Positions 1 through 12,700 of a stretch of DNA of 64,000 nucleotides are shown here, in pieces. The notes beneath the pieces are model-generated. The model was not told the DNA's origin. It searched no databases and was given only the letters and a program-made list of their open reading frames with translations. Positions within the stretch are counted from its first letter, which is position 1, and each line of letters starts with the position of its first letter. The stretch is from positions 1,054,001 to 1,118,000 of the forward strand of contig JAACJP010000005.1 in NCBI GenBank assembly GCA_013368375.1, in the 5' to 3' direction. The DNA comes from Tricholomella constricta (Eukaryota; Basidiomycota; Agaricomycetes; Agaricales; Lyophyllaceae). A program made the position numbers and the translations under genes.

Positions 1-2870
1 CGGCGAGGAGATAACATTTCGACAACAGTGATATGCCTTACAATTCAGATAGCTCTCACATTTTCCAAAAGGAGAATGTCATGAGTTTGAAATGATAGAA
101 AATCGTGAGAAAATGCAAATTTGAACGTCAATTGTCTACTTTCGAAATCTGAGGCTTTGTGCTGTGGAGAGGATTTCGAATTCAAGGTGACACTGCGCGT
201 TGCTTGTACTTACTTACAACATGGAGCTGACTTTCTACCTTACACTAACTATAGTCTGCCAAAAGCATGCCAATTACTATCGCCAACTCGTTTTGATGCA
301 AGTCCTAGGACTGTGCCGACTCTTGTGGACTCGATGTCAAGTAAGTGATGCCCATTGCCCAAAGCTGCCATCCACGATGCTCTCATTCAGAGCTGATACA
401 TAACGACTTGGACTGCCTCTCACGTATTTATCAAACTGTAGGTCATTTGCAGGGTCGCCCATTGATAAGATCCTCCTGGCATTCGACTTTACCTGCAAGT
501 TTTCCGTGTTTCTCCTGGTAATACGTTCACTTGACTTTAATTGTTGACAGTCTTGACGCGTTCTTTCCTGTCTATCATCTCAGTGGCAAATGCGAGCATG
601 TTGTAAGGGATGCGTATCGAATGGATTGACAAGTGGGCGCAACATTGCGAGCGCTATCTTGTCTTCAACTATCTCCAAGGGGTGTTGACTCGGACTTTGC
701 ATCTGTCATGGCAACTCCCACTGCACAGACATGAATACGGTTCGGTTCCTCGAAAAGTAAGCCGTGCCGCTTCCTTCACTTCTTGAAAATACTTTCCATG
801 GCTGACCACGAAACACAGTATGGGCAATTGAAGGGGATTCGAAATCCACCGCAATATCTGAAGTACCGAGGCTAAACCACTGCCGCTTGGTAAGTAAGTC
901 GGCTTTCACGGTACAAGTGTGAACAATCGCTCCTGTCATTCTCCGGGACCGCTGCAGGCAATACTTCCATTCATCCACCCCTTCATGATGATCAGGTTCT
1001 AAAAACAAAATCCATTAGGTTTCCATGCCTGCTGACTCTAGTACGCATTCAAAGGATTCTCATCAGCTGCCAATTCAATTTACATCTATCATTCAGGCCA
1101 TGTCTGTAAGGCAGCCACTCTGTGCTCGTATCCGGCCGTCATCGTCTTGGGCCTTTTTTATCGATTTGCCCTATGGAGAAGCGAAAGACGCTGTGAGGCT
1201 ATCTGTGACCTCCCTTTCCAGATGCACCTTGATTTTCTCTCGTGTTACTCTAGTCTTACTACGACCGCTGCTGCGGAGTCGAGTCATCTGGGCAGAGACG
1301 TCAATCTTGTTCTCACATCGGCATTTCGAACCGCGTTTCAACCTGGATCAGCTCCATATACCGATTCATCGAACAATGGTTGCTGCTGCATACGGAGAGC
1401 AGCACTGCCTCTTTTTGCCAGAGTGGAGTCAGAATCATGATTGTACGGGCTTGCTGCTTCGCCCTGTACGTGCTCGAGTTTCCTGTTATGGAGCCGGTGT
1501 CGAACTTCTCTCGATCGGTTCCGGTATAGCAATGAAAATGTTGGAGTAGTAGGAAGGCTACTACTCCCACTTTCAGGCTTGAGGGAATTCCACGCGTGAG
1601 TCAGAAAAGTTACTCTTGTTAACAACATCGTGTTGTCCTCATGGTCAGCACTTTCGCGGTACCGAGATATCTCGTGTTACCATATCAAGCCTGTTCATTC
1701 TCTGACATGGTCGCAGGGCTTTCCATATTCATAGCACCCCTGAGCACCTCGGCCACCCACGGCAGGACGAGATGAACGTGCTGGCGCTCTATGCCCATGG
1801 TTCTAATCATGGTTCTACAGGATCATCATATCACCTAAATCACCGCAGAAGTGGGCACAGCAGTGATAACGTCCAACGCAGCAGTGAACCTGCCATTGTG
1901 TTCATATTTAGAAGCTTCCTGGCGAGCGGCAATCTTGAAACTTAAACCTGTACTTGGGACCCTCGAATTGTCACCTCAGCTTTCCCATCGCCAAATTCAC
2001 AATTGCCGGAACTTGGGGACATTCGGTATTGTCAGTACCGCCTGAAGGTTGTACCCAGCGCCTGATGTCGCGGTACAGCCTCGATTTCTATTTCCTTTAT
2101 CGTCGAGCTTCCAAATACAACATGTACTTGCTTCCTTTGAACTTAAACTATTGATCTTGATGATCAAAAAATGTCGCCTACACCCAAGTGAAGCACAAGG
2201 GGCTGATTGGCACTGATCTTCCTTGTTATTGGGAACAACTATATTTTTGTTATCCGTGAAACAAGGAATTGCGATCGACAGATACTGCTTTATTCTATGA
2301 GCGAACATACATGGTCATCGTGTGCGCACACTTATAGAAAGGACTTTAGGCTCAAACTCAAATGCTGTGGCGCAGATGACAAGAGAAATGAACCCTGAAC
2401 ATCATTTTGACGTCGCTTGTGGCCACAGCGCGTCCTTCTTGTATCCACTCGATGTTCGATAGTTGTGCATACCGTAAGCTTCCACGGCCTGTATCTAGCA
2501 ATCACTCTGCAAACGCTGACGACGACTTCGGGATGATCATTAATATTCGTATATGAAGGAATTACATCACATCGTAGATAACATCACTAAATGAGCTGGA
2601 ACAAGTAAAATACAATAGCAAACGCATAATGAATATGGAGTTGGTAGGATATACATGTACAAGTATTGTGGTGAGTAGAGGTTTGTCCGATAGTTCCGCA
2701 ACAAAAAGGCTCTGATACCGTGTCAACAGTGGAATAGCAAAAAAGGGGGGACACCAATTGATAGGCGGACTTCCATCTAATCCTGTCCAGATTTCCGAAG
2801 AGATGGAGACCATGGGAATGATGGGAACTGGTGCATTCAAAGTATTTCAATGGGAAGCTGCTTGATCGAG
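1..2870. other. No supportable gene
   Basis: Open frames here are short (the longest is about 174 codons at 1025-1549 on +). They do not join across plausible splice sites and match no family I recognise. The stretch may hold 3' or 5' flanking sequence or a decayed gene. I see no repeats, tRNA or transposon hallmarks. Confidence 0.5.
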
Positions 2871-3768
2871 TCATTCTTCCATTGACTCGACCTTTACATC
2901 GATGGGGGCGGCATGTGGGTCGGGCGCGACAGGGATGGCGACCGAAGCTGACTCCGAACTTCGAGGGTCAACGGTGGTGACTGCTGATGAGGTCCTTGGC
3001 CACGACAAGACCAGCATGCCTCTGTTGAACGCGGCGACGATGTCTCCAGCCTATATTAGACGAGGTGTTAGTCATGAATAGAAATTGAAAGAGCTTGATA
3101 TGAACTCGCCTGTGTGCCAAGGGGAACGCGAAGGTCGCGACGGAACGGGCCATACCGCATTTCGTTATAAAACACCATTGAAGCCGGGCTGGTTCCGTGA
3201 GGCTGTGGCGCGCCACTTTGAACAGGCTGCGATTGTCGAGACTGAGGCTGTATGAGGGGAACAGCAAAAGATGCGACTCGACCTCCACCGAGCATGATGA
3301 GTCGCGGGCGCTGGTCTCCGCCAACAACGGTCTGACTTTGGTGCAAGAAACTAGCTTCGTACTCTGTCGGCACTGTTACAAGCCGAGGCCGACGCTCCCC
3401 AGAGACAGTCAGTTTGTCGCCGTGGAGTTCCAGCTTCACCGACTCAGGACTGACGTCTGGGACCTCAAGTTGGGCAATGATTATATCCTGGGATTTATCG
3501 TCGATGATACCCAACCTAAGTGATTGCTCAGCAAGACATGAGATACTAGAGAAAAAGAGACTCACCTAGGCATGAGAAGAAAGGGTGTAGGGGGAGGGCG
3601 GTCCTGTGGGGATTTCTGTCTCTTCCTTACAGCTATTTTGGCCTTCATTCGAAGTTCGACTGCTCTGTCAACTAGTTGGTCGAAATCGCATCGTCGGATG
3701 CGCATGTGTTCGGAAGAGAGAGGGGCAGAATTCGACCGCAGTTTCAGCCGTGCAGAACGAGGATTCAT
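2871..3768 (-). CDS. Small heat-shock protein (alpha-crystallin/Hsp20 family)
   Basis: Three exons (3566-3768, 3110-3515, 2871-3050) join in frame to 262 aa. Family role: ATP-independent holdase chaperone that forms cytosolic oligomers. The alpha-crystallin core starts in exon 2, with QLEVPDVSPESVKLELHGDK followed by LTVSGERR. It resumes with RYGPFRRDLRVPLG and ends in exon 3 with a GMLVLSWPR strand typical of the final beta strands. Between these halves lies an unusually long Gln/Pro/Gly-rich insertion of roughly 60-70 residues. The N-terminal arm is basic (about 68 aa) and the C-terminal tail ends in KVESMEE. Intron 1 is 50 bp GT-AG. Intron 2 is 59 bp and uses a GC donor. The gene is divergent from the CstF-64-like gene. 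The family call is firm; specific function and heat induction are not shown by the sequence. Confidence 0.85.
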
Positions 3769-4473
3769 TGCAGTGAGTAATGGGGTATAGAGGGCGCGAG
3801 GTTAAGAGGAGTTATGCACCGCTGGAGTCTGTAGTACTAATTTATACCAAGGACTCCGGCAATTGCCGTATTGCATTATTCCAGTGGGTACGAGTCACTT
3901 CGATCGACCAAACCTAGTCACCGTTCCATGATGTGATCCGGTCGATGGAGGGCCTCTGTAGTGTTCGGCCAGAGTGTACTAGTCCGATCAGAGAGAGAGG
4001 CGAGGCAATCGCGCGCAGCGGAACGGGTACCTTGTGGCTGTGTGAAAGACTTTCCGGAGCATGGAGTTCACATCGGCCTTCGGTTGGAAGCCAGCCCAGA
4101 GCTGTGTGGAGCATTGATAATAAGAAATTACACCTGCTGTGGAGATGCTTATTCTCCGTGCGCAGTCCTGGAAAAAAGGAAAAACAAAAGAGGAAAACAA
4201 AGGCTTGAGGGACTCGACAGGGCTAGAGTCGGATTGACAAGACAAAACGGCCGAACGCACGCTGAACAAGCGGCTTTGTCATACCGTTCCCTGACAATTA
4301 GAGCCAAGCAGAGCCAAAGTAATTCTTCACGTGCCGTCCAGAAACTGCTGGAGAAAGTTTCCAAATTCCACGACTCCACATACTCGGCCTTATACTCAAC
4401 TAGTCGTACTTAGTTGTCACTGCCTGCAAATATCAAGGAGCGTCTTGTCCCAGGGAATTATAATCTCGTACAA
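3769..4473. other. Divergent intergenic region
   Basis: A 705-bp shared upstream region between the minus-strand heat-shock gene and the plus-strand CstF-64-like gene. The 150-codon open frame inside it (3961-4413) has no recognisable content. Apart from the TATA-like site above, I see nothing specific. Confidence 0.5.
3839..3846 (-). promoter_or_regulatory. Putative TATA box of the small heat-shock gene
   Basis: TATAAATT reads on the minus strand about 70 bp upstream of the ATG at 3768. No convincing array of heat-shock elements (inverted GAA/TTC triplets) was found nearby. Confidence 0.4.
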
Positions 4474-6205
4474 ATGAGCAAGGTTGTCTTCGGTGCGTCA
4501 CTTTTCAAAGATTTCGCCACTCGCTGATAGAGCTTTTTGTGTTTCTCAGTGGGCAATGTCCCATACAACATGGGCGAAGACCAGCTAATCGACGTATTCA
4601 AGTCTGTAGGACAAGTAATCGGCTTTAGGTATTTGTTTCTGTGGTTTTCCGATGACGATGAACGCGTGCAAGCTCAAAAAACCTTTGACGCTCTTGTTCA
4701 GACTAGTTTTTGACAGAGAGACAGGGAAGCCTCGAGGCTACGGTTTCTGTGAATTTGCGGGTACATCAATCTATTCTTGTGTGCCATGTCGTTGGTTTTG
4801 TCTGACTCGAAGCGTCCTTTCCTCCGAACCTCAACTTGAAAATTTCAAACCATTCGAACACAATCACGCATCCATGGTCAAAATCATGAATCCGAACAAC
4901 ACGCTGGAACAAAAAACCCCTCTCAAATCATCATTGATTCGCAATTGGATAATTCGACTCAAAATTTACTGTGCCTTTGTCTAAAATACATGTGTTCTTG
5001 CCACACGAACGTCATCTCGTCTTCAAACCACCTCAATTCCACTTCGAACAACATGAACAGACCACGAAACTGCTGCTTCTGCTGTTCGGAACCTCAACAA
5101 TACGGATGTTGGCGGTCGACCTCTCAGGATCGATCTTGCGGACTCAGACCCATTCCTTGAGGGCAAAACCACAGTACGCGGAGAGCTTATTGACGGGGGA
5201 GTACCCGGTCCTTCTGAACCACGTAGCCAATGGCGAGTTGGCAGCTCGGGTGACTCGCGAAGCCATGAATCTAATTCCATCCTGGCGGGACTGCCACCTG
5301 GTGTCCAAGTTGCAAAAGGCGCGTCAGCATTGGATTGCATCAGTCATTCATTGGCGAATATGCAACCAAGTCAACTCATGGAAGTCCTCGCACAAATGAA
5401 GGTAACGAACCTGTGTCGTTATGTTTTAGGGATGTATTGAATGGGCTTCGACATTTTAGGCGTTTGTAATCACCCACCCCGAGCAAGCAAGGACTCTACT
5501 CGTCGGTCACCCTCAGCTCGCGTATGCGCTTTTTCAATCTCTGCTTCTGAACAACATTGTCGATTCCGCCATCCTGCAACGTATGCTGGCAGCAACCTCC
5601 GGTGGGGCAGGGTCAGCGGTAGGCCCAACAGCGCCCTCACGGCCACCTGTGCCACCACCTCATCTCCAACAACCCCAGTATCCTCCCACATCGCATCCAG
5701 GTTATCCGCCGCCACCGATGCAGAGCCTTGCCCCGCCGCCCATGTCAACGCCACCCGCCGCAGCGATGTTCGCGCACCACCAGCATCCGCAACACCCGCC
5801 TCCGCACCCTGGAGCCATGCCATCGATGCCCGCCTACTACAGGCCGCCACCACCTGCGGCGCAATCGGCACCAATGCCCCAAGCTCAATCATCGCCACCC
5901 GTCGCGCAGCCACAACAGCCAGCAGCACAACCTGTTCCGATCATGGATGAGTCCACGCGCGTGAATATTGACAATAGTTGCCGAGTATCATCTTGTTTGA
6001 CTCAATTTTTCGCTTGTAGGGGATGCTATTACAAGTCTTCAACATGACGCAGGAGCAGATCAACGCGTTTCCGGAGAATGAACGAGTGGCAATTCAGCAA
6101 CTGGTTCGTCTTCCTATCCAAGGCTATGCTTATACATCCGTGATGACTTGACTAATCTATTGCTCTATACAGCGCACCCAATACAGGGGCACTCTCGGCC
6201 TCTAA
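4474..6205 (+). CDS. CSTF2: CstF-64 / Rna15-like mRNA 3'-end cleavage factor
   Basis: Seven exons (4474-4492, 4550-4628, 4702-4760, 5061-5401, 5460-5960, 6020-6103, 6173-6205) give 371 aa. Family role: nuclear subunit of the cleavage stimulation factor that binds GU-rich RNA downstream of the poly(A) site. The N-terminal RRM is clear: RNP2 is VVFVGNVPYN, RNP1 is GKPRGYGFCEF, and the domain ends PLRIDLADSDPF. A hinge domain follows (MQPSQLMEVLAQMK, then AFVITHPEQARTLLVGHPQL). A Pro/Gln-rich linker comes next, and then the short C-terminal helical domain (MLLQVFNMTQEQINAFPENE) that in the family contacts the Pcf11/symplekin side. The third intron, inside the RRM, is 300 bp, far longer than the others (roughly 55-75 bp). 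The gene converges on threonyl-tRNA synthetase with 282 bp between stops. Confidence 0.93.
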
Positions 6206-6487
6206 GCCAGATGAGTTGTGCATGCTCACTCTCAGAACCATTCATATATCCATCATCTACATCGTCCTATACAGTGATTCAGCTAACGTTCACGCATACA
6301 CATATGCTTCTCCCAAACTATTATTTGCCTCTCATGGACTCTTCTGTCGTAAGTATATACTGTACATAGACCCTTGATCGCTACCGCTGCCGTCTTTTTG
6401 TCCTCTATCGTACAGATTTTCGACTGGCATCGAATACAACTATATTTAGTCAAACGTCGATTCCAGAACGACCGCTGCGTATAATAT

Positions 6488-9400
6488 CTACACAAGCTTG
6501 TTCTCCAAGCTCCTGGACTTCTTGAGCGCCACCAACTTCTGAGCAACCTCGTCGAACGGCACCACTTGCGCCCGGGCCTTGCTTCCGACGTCGTCGCGGT
6601 TGCGCACATTGACGGAGCGGGTATCGAGCTCATCTTGTCCCACCACTAAAGTAAAAGGAAGATGAGAAGAGATCAGCAACGTGGCGCGATAACGTGGCGG
6701 TGGTGTGGCACATACCGAGGATGAAATTGTACTGCGCAATTTCGCCGTTGCGGATCTTCTTCTGGAGGGTGTTCTCGCCGTTGTCCACGTCAGCGTAGAT
6801 GCCCAGCTCGCTCAGCTGGGCTGTGACTTCCGAAGCGTAGTTTTTCTATTACGTCATAGGAAAGTGTAATCAGCACAGCCTCCGGGCCAAGGGAAATCGG
6901 GACTCACGTAAGGGTTGGCGACAGGAATGACAAGGACCTGGCGAGGCGACAGCCAGAACGGCCTGCAAGACCGAGGTCAGAGGCCGAAATATCCCGCAGA
7001 GGTCAGCTCCATAACGTACCATTTACCGGCGAAGTGCTCCGTGATAATTGCAATGAAGCGCTCAAGGGAGCCAAGGATAGCTCTGTGGATAATGACAGGC
7101 CTCGACGGGGCCCGACCGGGGTCGTTGGTGTCCTCCGCCGCGCGGTACTTGAGGTTGAAACGCTCGGGCAGCTGGAAGTCAAGTTGGATCGTAGCGCACT
7201 GGAATGACCGGCGCAACGCATCGCGGATCGTAATGTCGATCTTTGGACCGTAGAAAGCGCCGTCGCCGGGGTTCAGGTCCCACTTGCCTGGATGGTGTTT
7301 CTCGAGCGCTTTTGTCAGTTGCTGTCAGTGATGCAATTAATTTTCTGACATCGGACGCGAGGTGACTAGCAGTATACGTACGGCTTCGGCCTCGTCCCAG
7401 GTCTCGATTTTACCGAGGAAATTATCCGGACGCGTAGACAGCTCGAGGCGGAACTCAAAGCCGAACAATCCGTAGACGTGCTCCATAAATTCAAAGAGGT
7501 ACCCAATCTCCTCCTCAAGTTGAGACGGCATGCAGAACACATGCGTATCGTCCTGCACAAAGCGCCTAACGCGTGTCAAACCTGTCAAGGCGCCCGAAGC
7601 CTCGTTACGATGGATAATGCCAAATTCTGCCATGCGGATGGGCAGCTCCTTGTAGCTGCGGTCACGCGAATCGAAGATCAGGCAATGACCCGGACAGTTC
7701 ATGGGTTTGAGCGCCCATTTCTCCTTCTCGACGTCAAGGATGAACATGTCGTCCTTATAGTTCTGCCAGTGACCAGAAGTCTCCCACAGCTTGCTGTTGT
7801 ACATGTTGGGAGAGATGACTACAATAGAAGTGAGATCGTGTCGTAAATATTTGAAACAGCAATATGACCTTCTTGATAACCGCGCTTGAAGTATTCAGAC
7901 TAAATCGCTGTCAGAACAAGCGCCCCGATCGCACCAAACTAATGTACTTACCCGCATAAGGTCCACCAGTGAGTTGTATATACGCGTGCCGTGAGGAAGG
8001 AAGAAGCAACTTCCAGGGCTCAGATCGTTGAAGAAGAACAGCTCTTGTTCCTACAATACTACTTTTAGCGGAACGATGAGGAAGCTCGCCACACCCTACC
8101 TTGCCGATCTTTCGATGATCACGTTTGGCCGCCTCGGCAAGGAAAACCTTGTACTCGGCGAGCTGTTTCTTGTCGGGGAATGATATACCATAGATACGTT
8201 GCAGAGATTCCTTTGTAGGATCTCCCAAGAAATATGAGGCAGAGTTCTACATTAAAAGACGCCATCAGACACAGAGTGCGAGGTGTAAGAGTAGGTTAGA
8301 CGCACCTTTGTGATCATGAATGCTTTGATCTTTCCTGTGTGGGGAATGTGGGGTCCCACGCACAGGTCGATCATAGGTCCGCAGCGGTAGACTGTGGTAG
8401 ATGTGCCATCAGGAATTTTCGACTCGATGAGATATTGCTTGTATTTGTTGTACTGGTATGCCGTCAATCGCGGTCCAAGGAGCAGGAGTTGGAAAAACTC
8501 ACATTAAACATCTTGAGGAGGTTCTCCTTCGAGACAACCAGACGCTCGAACTTCTGCTTCTCTTTAATTGCGCTTTCCGAGACCTTTTCCAGGGAAGGGT
8601 AATCCGTGTTCGACACGGGCCTTCAGAGACGTGATTAATTGACGCAAAATACAATGAAGAGTCGACGAACCGATCCTCTATTTCCATCTCATAGAAGAAT
8701 CCATCCTCCGTTGGGGGACCAAGACACAAATGACAGCCATAGTGCCGCTCAGCGGCTTCGCCGAGTACGTGCGCAGACGAATGCCAGAAAACCTTCTTTC
8801 CTGTCCGCCCGTGGTAAGTTTGGGATACACTAACGCAATATCAGTCATGATCATGCCTTCCGGGTGTTCAAAGTCAAGGAGCTCTAGTTTGCAATTTCCC
8901 TCTAGAGGCCGGTCTAAATCCCAGAGTTGCCCATCCACCTATTGATCAAAGTATGTCAAAGACAAGACTGCAGTGCAGACACCTGAACTATACCTTGGCG
9001 ATGACAATACGCTCGGACAAGCTCTTTGACACCTCCTTTGCGATATCCATAGGGCTAGTTTCCCAGCTTTTTCCTTTGCGTTCCGAGCCGTCCGGTAGGG
9101 TGATAGTAACCTCATCCCGAGGTTGGGCTAGAAGCAGGATTTAAGACGGAACATGATAGTAACGCGACACTGAACGCACCCTTCACCCATTCATCATATT
9201 CTACCTTCAGTTCATCGAAAATCTTGATACGGTGATCGAAAAAGGCCGGCTTAGGTTGCAGCTAGATAAAATTTCAGGAGACAGTCGGCCACATTCTGAT
9301 GCTACGTGCGCACCTCCAGAGGGTAGCTGGACCCTTCTACAACCTTGGCTTTCTTCTCTTTATTTTCCTTCGGCTTCTTATCATTTCCGGGAATTGCATG

Positions 9401-9583
9401 AGGGCTTTCGAGAGCCGAAATTTGAGCAGGATGCGACGACGATGCGACCGGGTGAGCCATTGCCATAAACCGTGCTGGCAAAGACTGGTAAAGATTGGGA
9501 TTGCGTAGGGATGGGATGCGCTGGCAGGATGATAATCTGTGACGGAGAAACGGCTGGATTCGAGTCAGCTTCTGCACAAGCAT
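6488..9583 (-). CDS. THS1: Threonyl-tRNA synthetase, probably cytosolic and mitochondrial
   Basis: A multi-exon class II aminoacyl-tRNA synthetase that charges tRNA-Thr. In order: an N-terminal TGS-type region; the editing domain with [16 protein letters not shown] near 8760-8800 (HxxxH plus downstream H); then the catalytic core with motif 2 [12 protein letters not shown] and the zinc-site segment MNCPGHC near 7540-7700; then a C-terminal anticodon-binding domain with [16 protein letters not shown]. The protein ends SRSLENKLV at 6488. Two starts are plausible. The inner ATGs (9466 or 9460) give a normal cytosolic N-terminus. The outer ATG at 9583 adds about 40 residues rich in Arg, Ser, Leu and Gln with no acidic residue, like a mitochondrial presequence. 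Introns are short, for example the one closing the first exon after YPLE near 9313. It lies head-to-tail with VPS15, 136 bp beyond that gene's stop. Confidence 0.93.
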
Positions 9584-9718
9584 CCAAAGATCGATCAGGT
9601 CACGTTGTCCTGCAGAACAAGGAAGGAGGTCACAAGGGAAACGGATTTTTTCACTAATCTTATCTTCCCGATCGCATAAAATACATGCCTCATTACAGAT
9701 ACTACAGTACGGTATCAT

Positions 9719-12700
9719 TCATTCTCCAAGGTCCACTCGCCAAACTTTCACTACTCCTGCACGGTCACCGCTGATAATTCCTCCCCGGAATGGAGATTCT
9801 ATGGATGCAAGCGCTGTGATGACATCCTGATGCGATTTGAGCAGGTTTTGTTGACTATGGGTGATCAGCGACATGCGTTGGGGTGGCCGGTTACTCTGCC
9901 CACCACTGGCAGACGGCGGTGGCCACGTCTCTACATATGTCGAAGCAGTACCAGTGCTAAATGCCCTACAAAATTGTCAAGGTAATGTTTGGACAGGGAT
10001 AAAGAGACGCACTGGTACGAGGGCCTCTCAATGTCCGACTCGAGGCCGCTCAATATCGCCGTACGTTCCAGCTTGCCCAAGTCCCACAGCCTCAGCTTCC
10101 TATCCTCGGATCCGCTGATCATAAAACCTCTCCCAGATGACCGCATGGAGGATGGGTTATCTACGCCGAGCTCACTAAGGTCCGACCTGTGTGAAGCCGA
10201 GTATCCACCAAAATCGAGACCAACAACGAAGGCACGAACGTCCGGAGCAGGTGTCGTTAGAACATCAGTGTCTTTCGAGGTGCTTCGAGATGACAGACGC
10301 GGCGCTTTTTCGAATTGATCGCCTCCTGTTTGGCGTGAACGGACAAGAGCCGCAATGGCCGCTGCGGGATTCGAGTCGGCATCGACACCGACAAGCTCAT
10401 GGGGCTCAGAAACTGGTTCTGCACTTGACCCCGTGCGCGTCAGGAAAGTCTCCATCAAGACAGCCTTCTCAATGTCCCACACCTCAACGAGGTTGGTGTA
10501 TGATCGGTCTGTGCTGCGCCGGGAGGACTCCATGGACACCATCACCCATTTGCCTTTCCCTTTAGACGGGTGTACGACACATTGATGTATCCGTACAGAT
10601 CTGCCCGTCGAGACAACGCCTACATGCCAGCTCCTCAGTAGGAGTCCAAAGCGACGATCCCAAAGCGTCAGGACGCCAGTAGAGGTTCCAACTACGATCC
10701 AAGAGCGTTTTCGGTCTATGCATAAGCAAGTGATTGGTCCGTAATGCCGAGGGTTTTCCATGGTCTGGAGAACGCGCATTGTCCGGAGGTCGAGGACGGT
10801 AATAATAGAGTGTGTTGTGGCGTACACGAGATTCGACGACGTATCTGGCGAGCAAAGTCAAAAAACATTTACGCGACATGAAAGGAATGGATGTATACCT
10901 GTGTTATAATGTGCCATGCACGTTATATACTCGCCGACGGTATCAACACGGTGCTCCCGAATCACCTGGAGTTTATTATACTTCGGCAGCGCCCCACTCT
11001 GCGTAATATGCACGCGGACAATATGGAGACTGCCATCATCCGCCGCACTGGCGAAACAATGGACACCCTCCAGTATACATACGCTCTTGACCCGCGCATG
11101 ATGCTGGCCGTACGTATGCCGCGGCTTGCTGGTGACATTGCGCTCGAGGCGAGCCGTGTCCCACACTTTGACAGTCTTGTCGTCTGAGGCAGTTACGAAG
11201 AACATGTGGTCTGGTGAGACAGCGATGCCTGTAACAGCGTCCGAATGCGACGCAAGGTGTCCAATGAGGCTGGCCTCTGTTTGTCGCGCTTTGCCGTCAC
11301 GGTGCCCAAATGTGTGGCGTACGGCGTTGCGCCGCCTGATAGGCCCTTCATGGACTTTCGGACCGAAATCCTGCTGGAGTTCGCGGTTATTGTCCAAGTA
11401 CAAGTTTTCCAGGAGATTGCTAATTCCAGGTTCTTGCCCATCTGGAAAAACAGTCAGTTTCCCGTAACGTCGAAAAAAATAGAACATGTAGCATAAAAGA
11501 ATAAAGGAGACTTAGCAACATACCATAGGTTGAGATGGGTAGGAGAGACGGAATGCGCGGTCGCTGGCGAAGGGTGTTCGACACAGATACCGGCGACGAC
11601 CGCCCCGACAGATCCGGAGAGTCTTCCGCCCGTATCTTAGAATGTGTGTCCAAGAGGCCAGTTGCATTTGCCCTCGACGATCCAATGGCAGGGGCTGCCT
11701 TCTGTCCATCAGTACTTCCAATTTGCAATCGACTTGTCTGTCGGAAGGTTTGAGAGTTCGCAGTCGAAAGAATGGATTCCGTCGGACTACCAGGACGCTC
11801 GTGTGTTGTAGGGAGTCCGGAGACGTTGTGTGATGTGGAGACGGAGGTGGAGGGTGCAGCCGTAGTGGGTGAGAAGCTGCCCCGGGGAGGTGGCGGGCCA
11901 AGGCCGACAGAGGAAACGGAGCCGTTGATGGTCGCAAGCCTGCGACGGAGATCTTCGAAGGGTGCGCCGGCGCTGCTGTGGTCCCCACTTGATAATCTGT
12001 ACGTTGGGCTCAGTATGGGTGTCCGGCCTGCACTGTCATGTCTCCGAGAGGATGAGCTAAAGCGAGACGAACGGGGCGTCAGATCAGAGGTGCGAGTTCT
12101 GAGGAACACGGTCTGCGGGACGACGCCCAGCTTCTGGAGTTCAACATCGCCCATGATCTTCAGGCTCTTGCTTGTCTCAGGTTCAGAGCTCAAGCGTGAC
12201 GCAAAGCTGAACAAGATATGAGCATATAAATGAAGAGGTAGGACCAGCACATACCTTGATGTCGCATTGGCGAGTTTCAGGATATAATCCCGCATAGCAA
12301 GCAGCTTACTTTCCTCACTCGAAGTCATTCCAAGTTGTTGGAGTTTGTTGACATGAGCTTCATCCCTGTGATCGATTTGGGTCAATTATGTCTGCCCCGT
12401 TAGAATTTTTGCTTGAACTGACTCTTCGGATCTGTTCCTTGCAATAGTGCTGTTCCCCGATTTGCGCACAGACATTACACTTTCTCGAGGAGACTCGATC
12501 TTCGCAGCGCTTCGCCGTGATCCCCGCCAAAAACTTGTCTTATCGGCCTTTATCGCCCATTGTACCGCCGCATCCAAAATCTGCCTAGGAAGCTAAAAAG
12601 ACGGGTCCAAGAAATCAGACATGATCAAAAGCAAAGGGAAGCAGGTTCCATACAGGAGGTTTCATTGCGATAAGGAGGCTGTTTTCATCGATCGTCGCCA

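Noticed and set aside
1025..1549. 174-codon plus-strand open frame
   Set aside because: Amino-acid pattern is unlike the genes nearby and matches nothing known to me. Overlapping frames on both strands are equally open.
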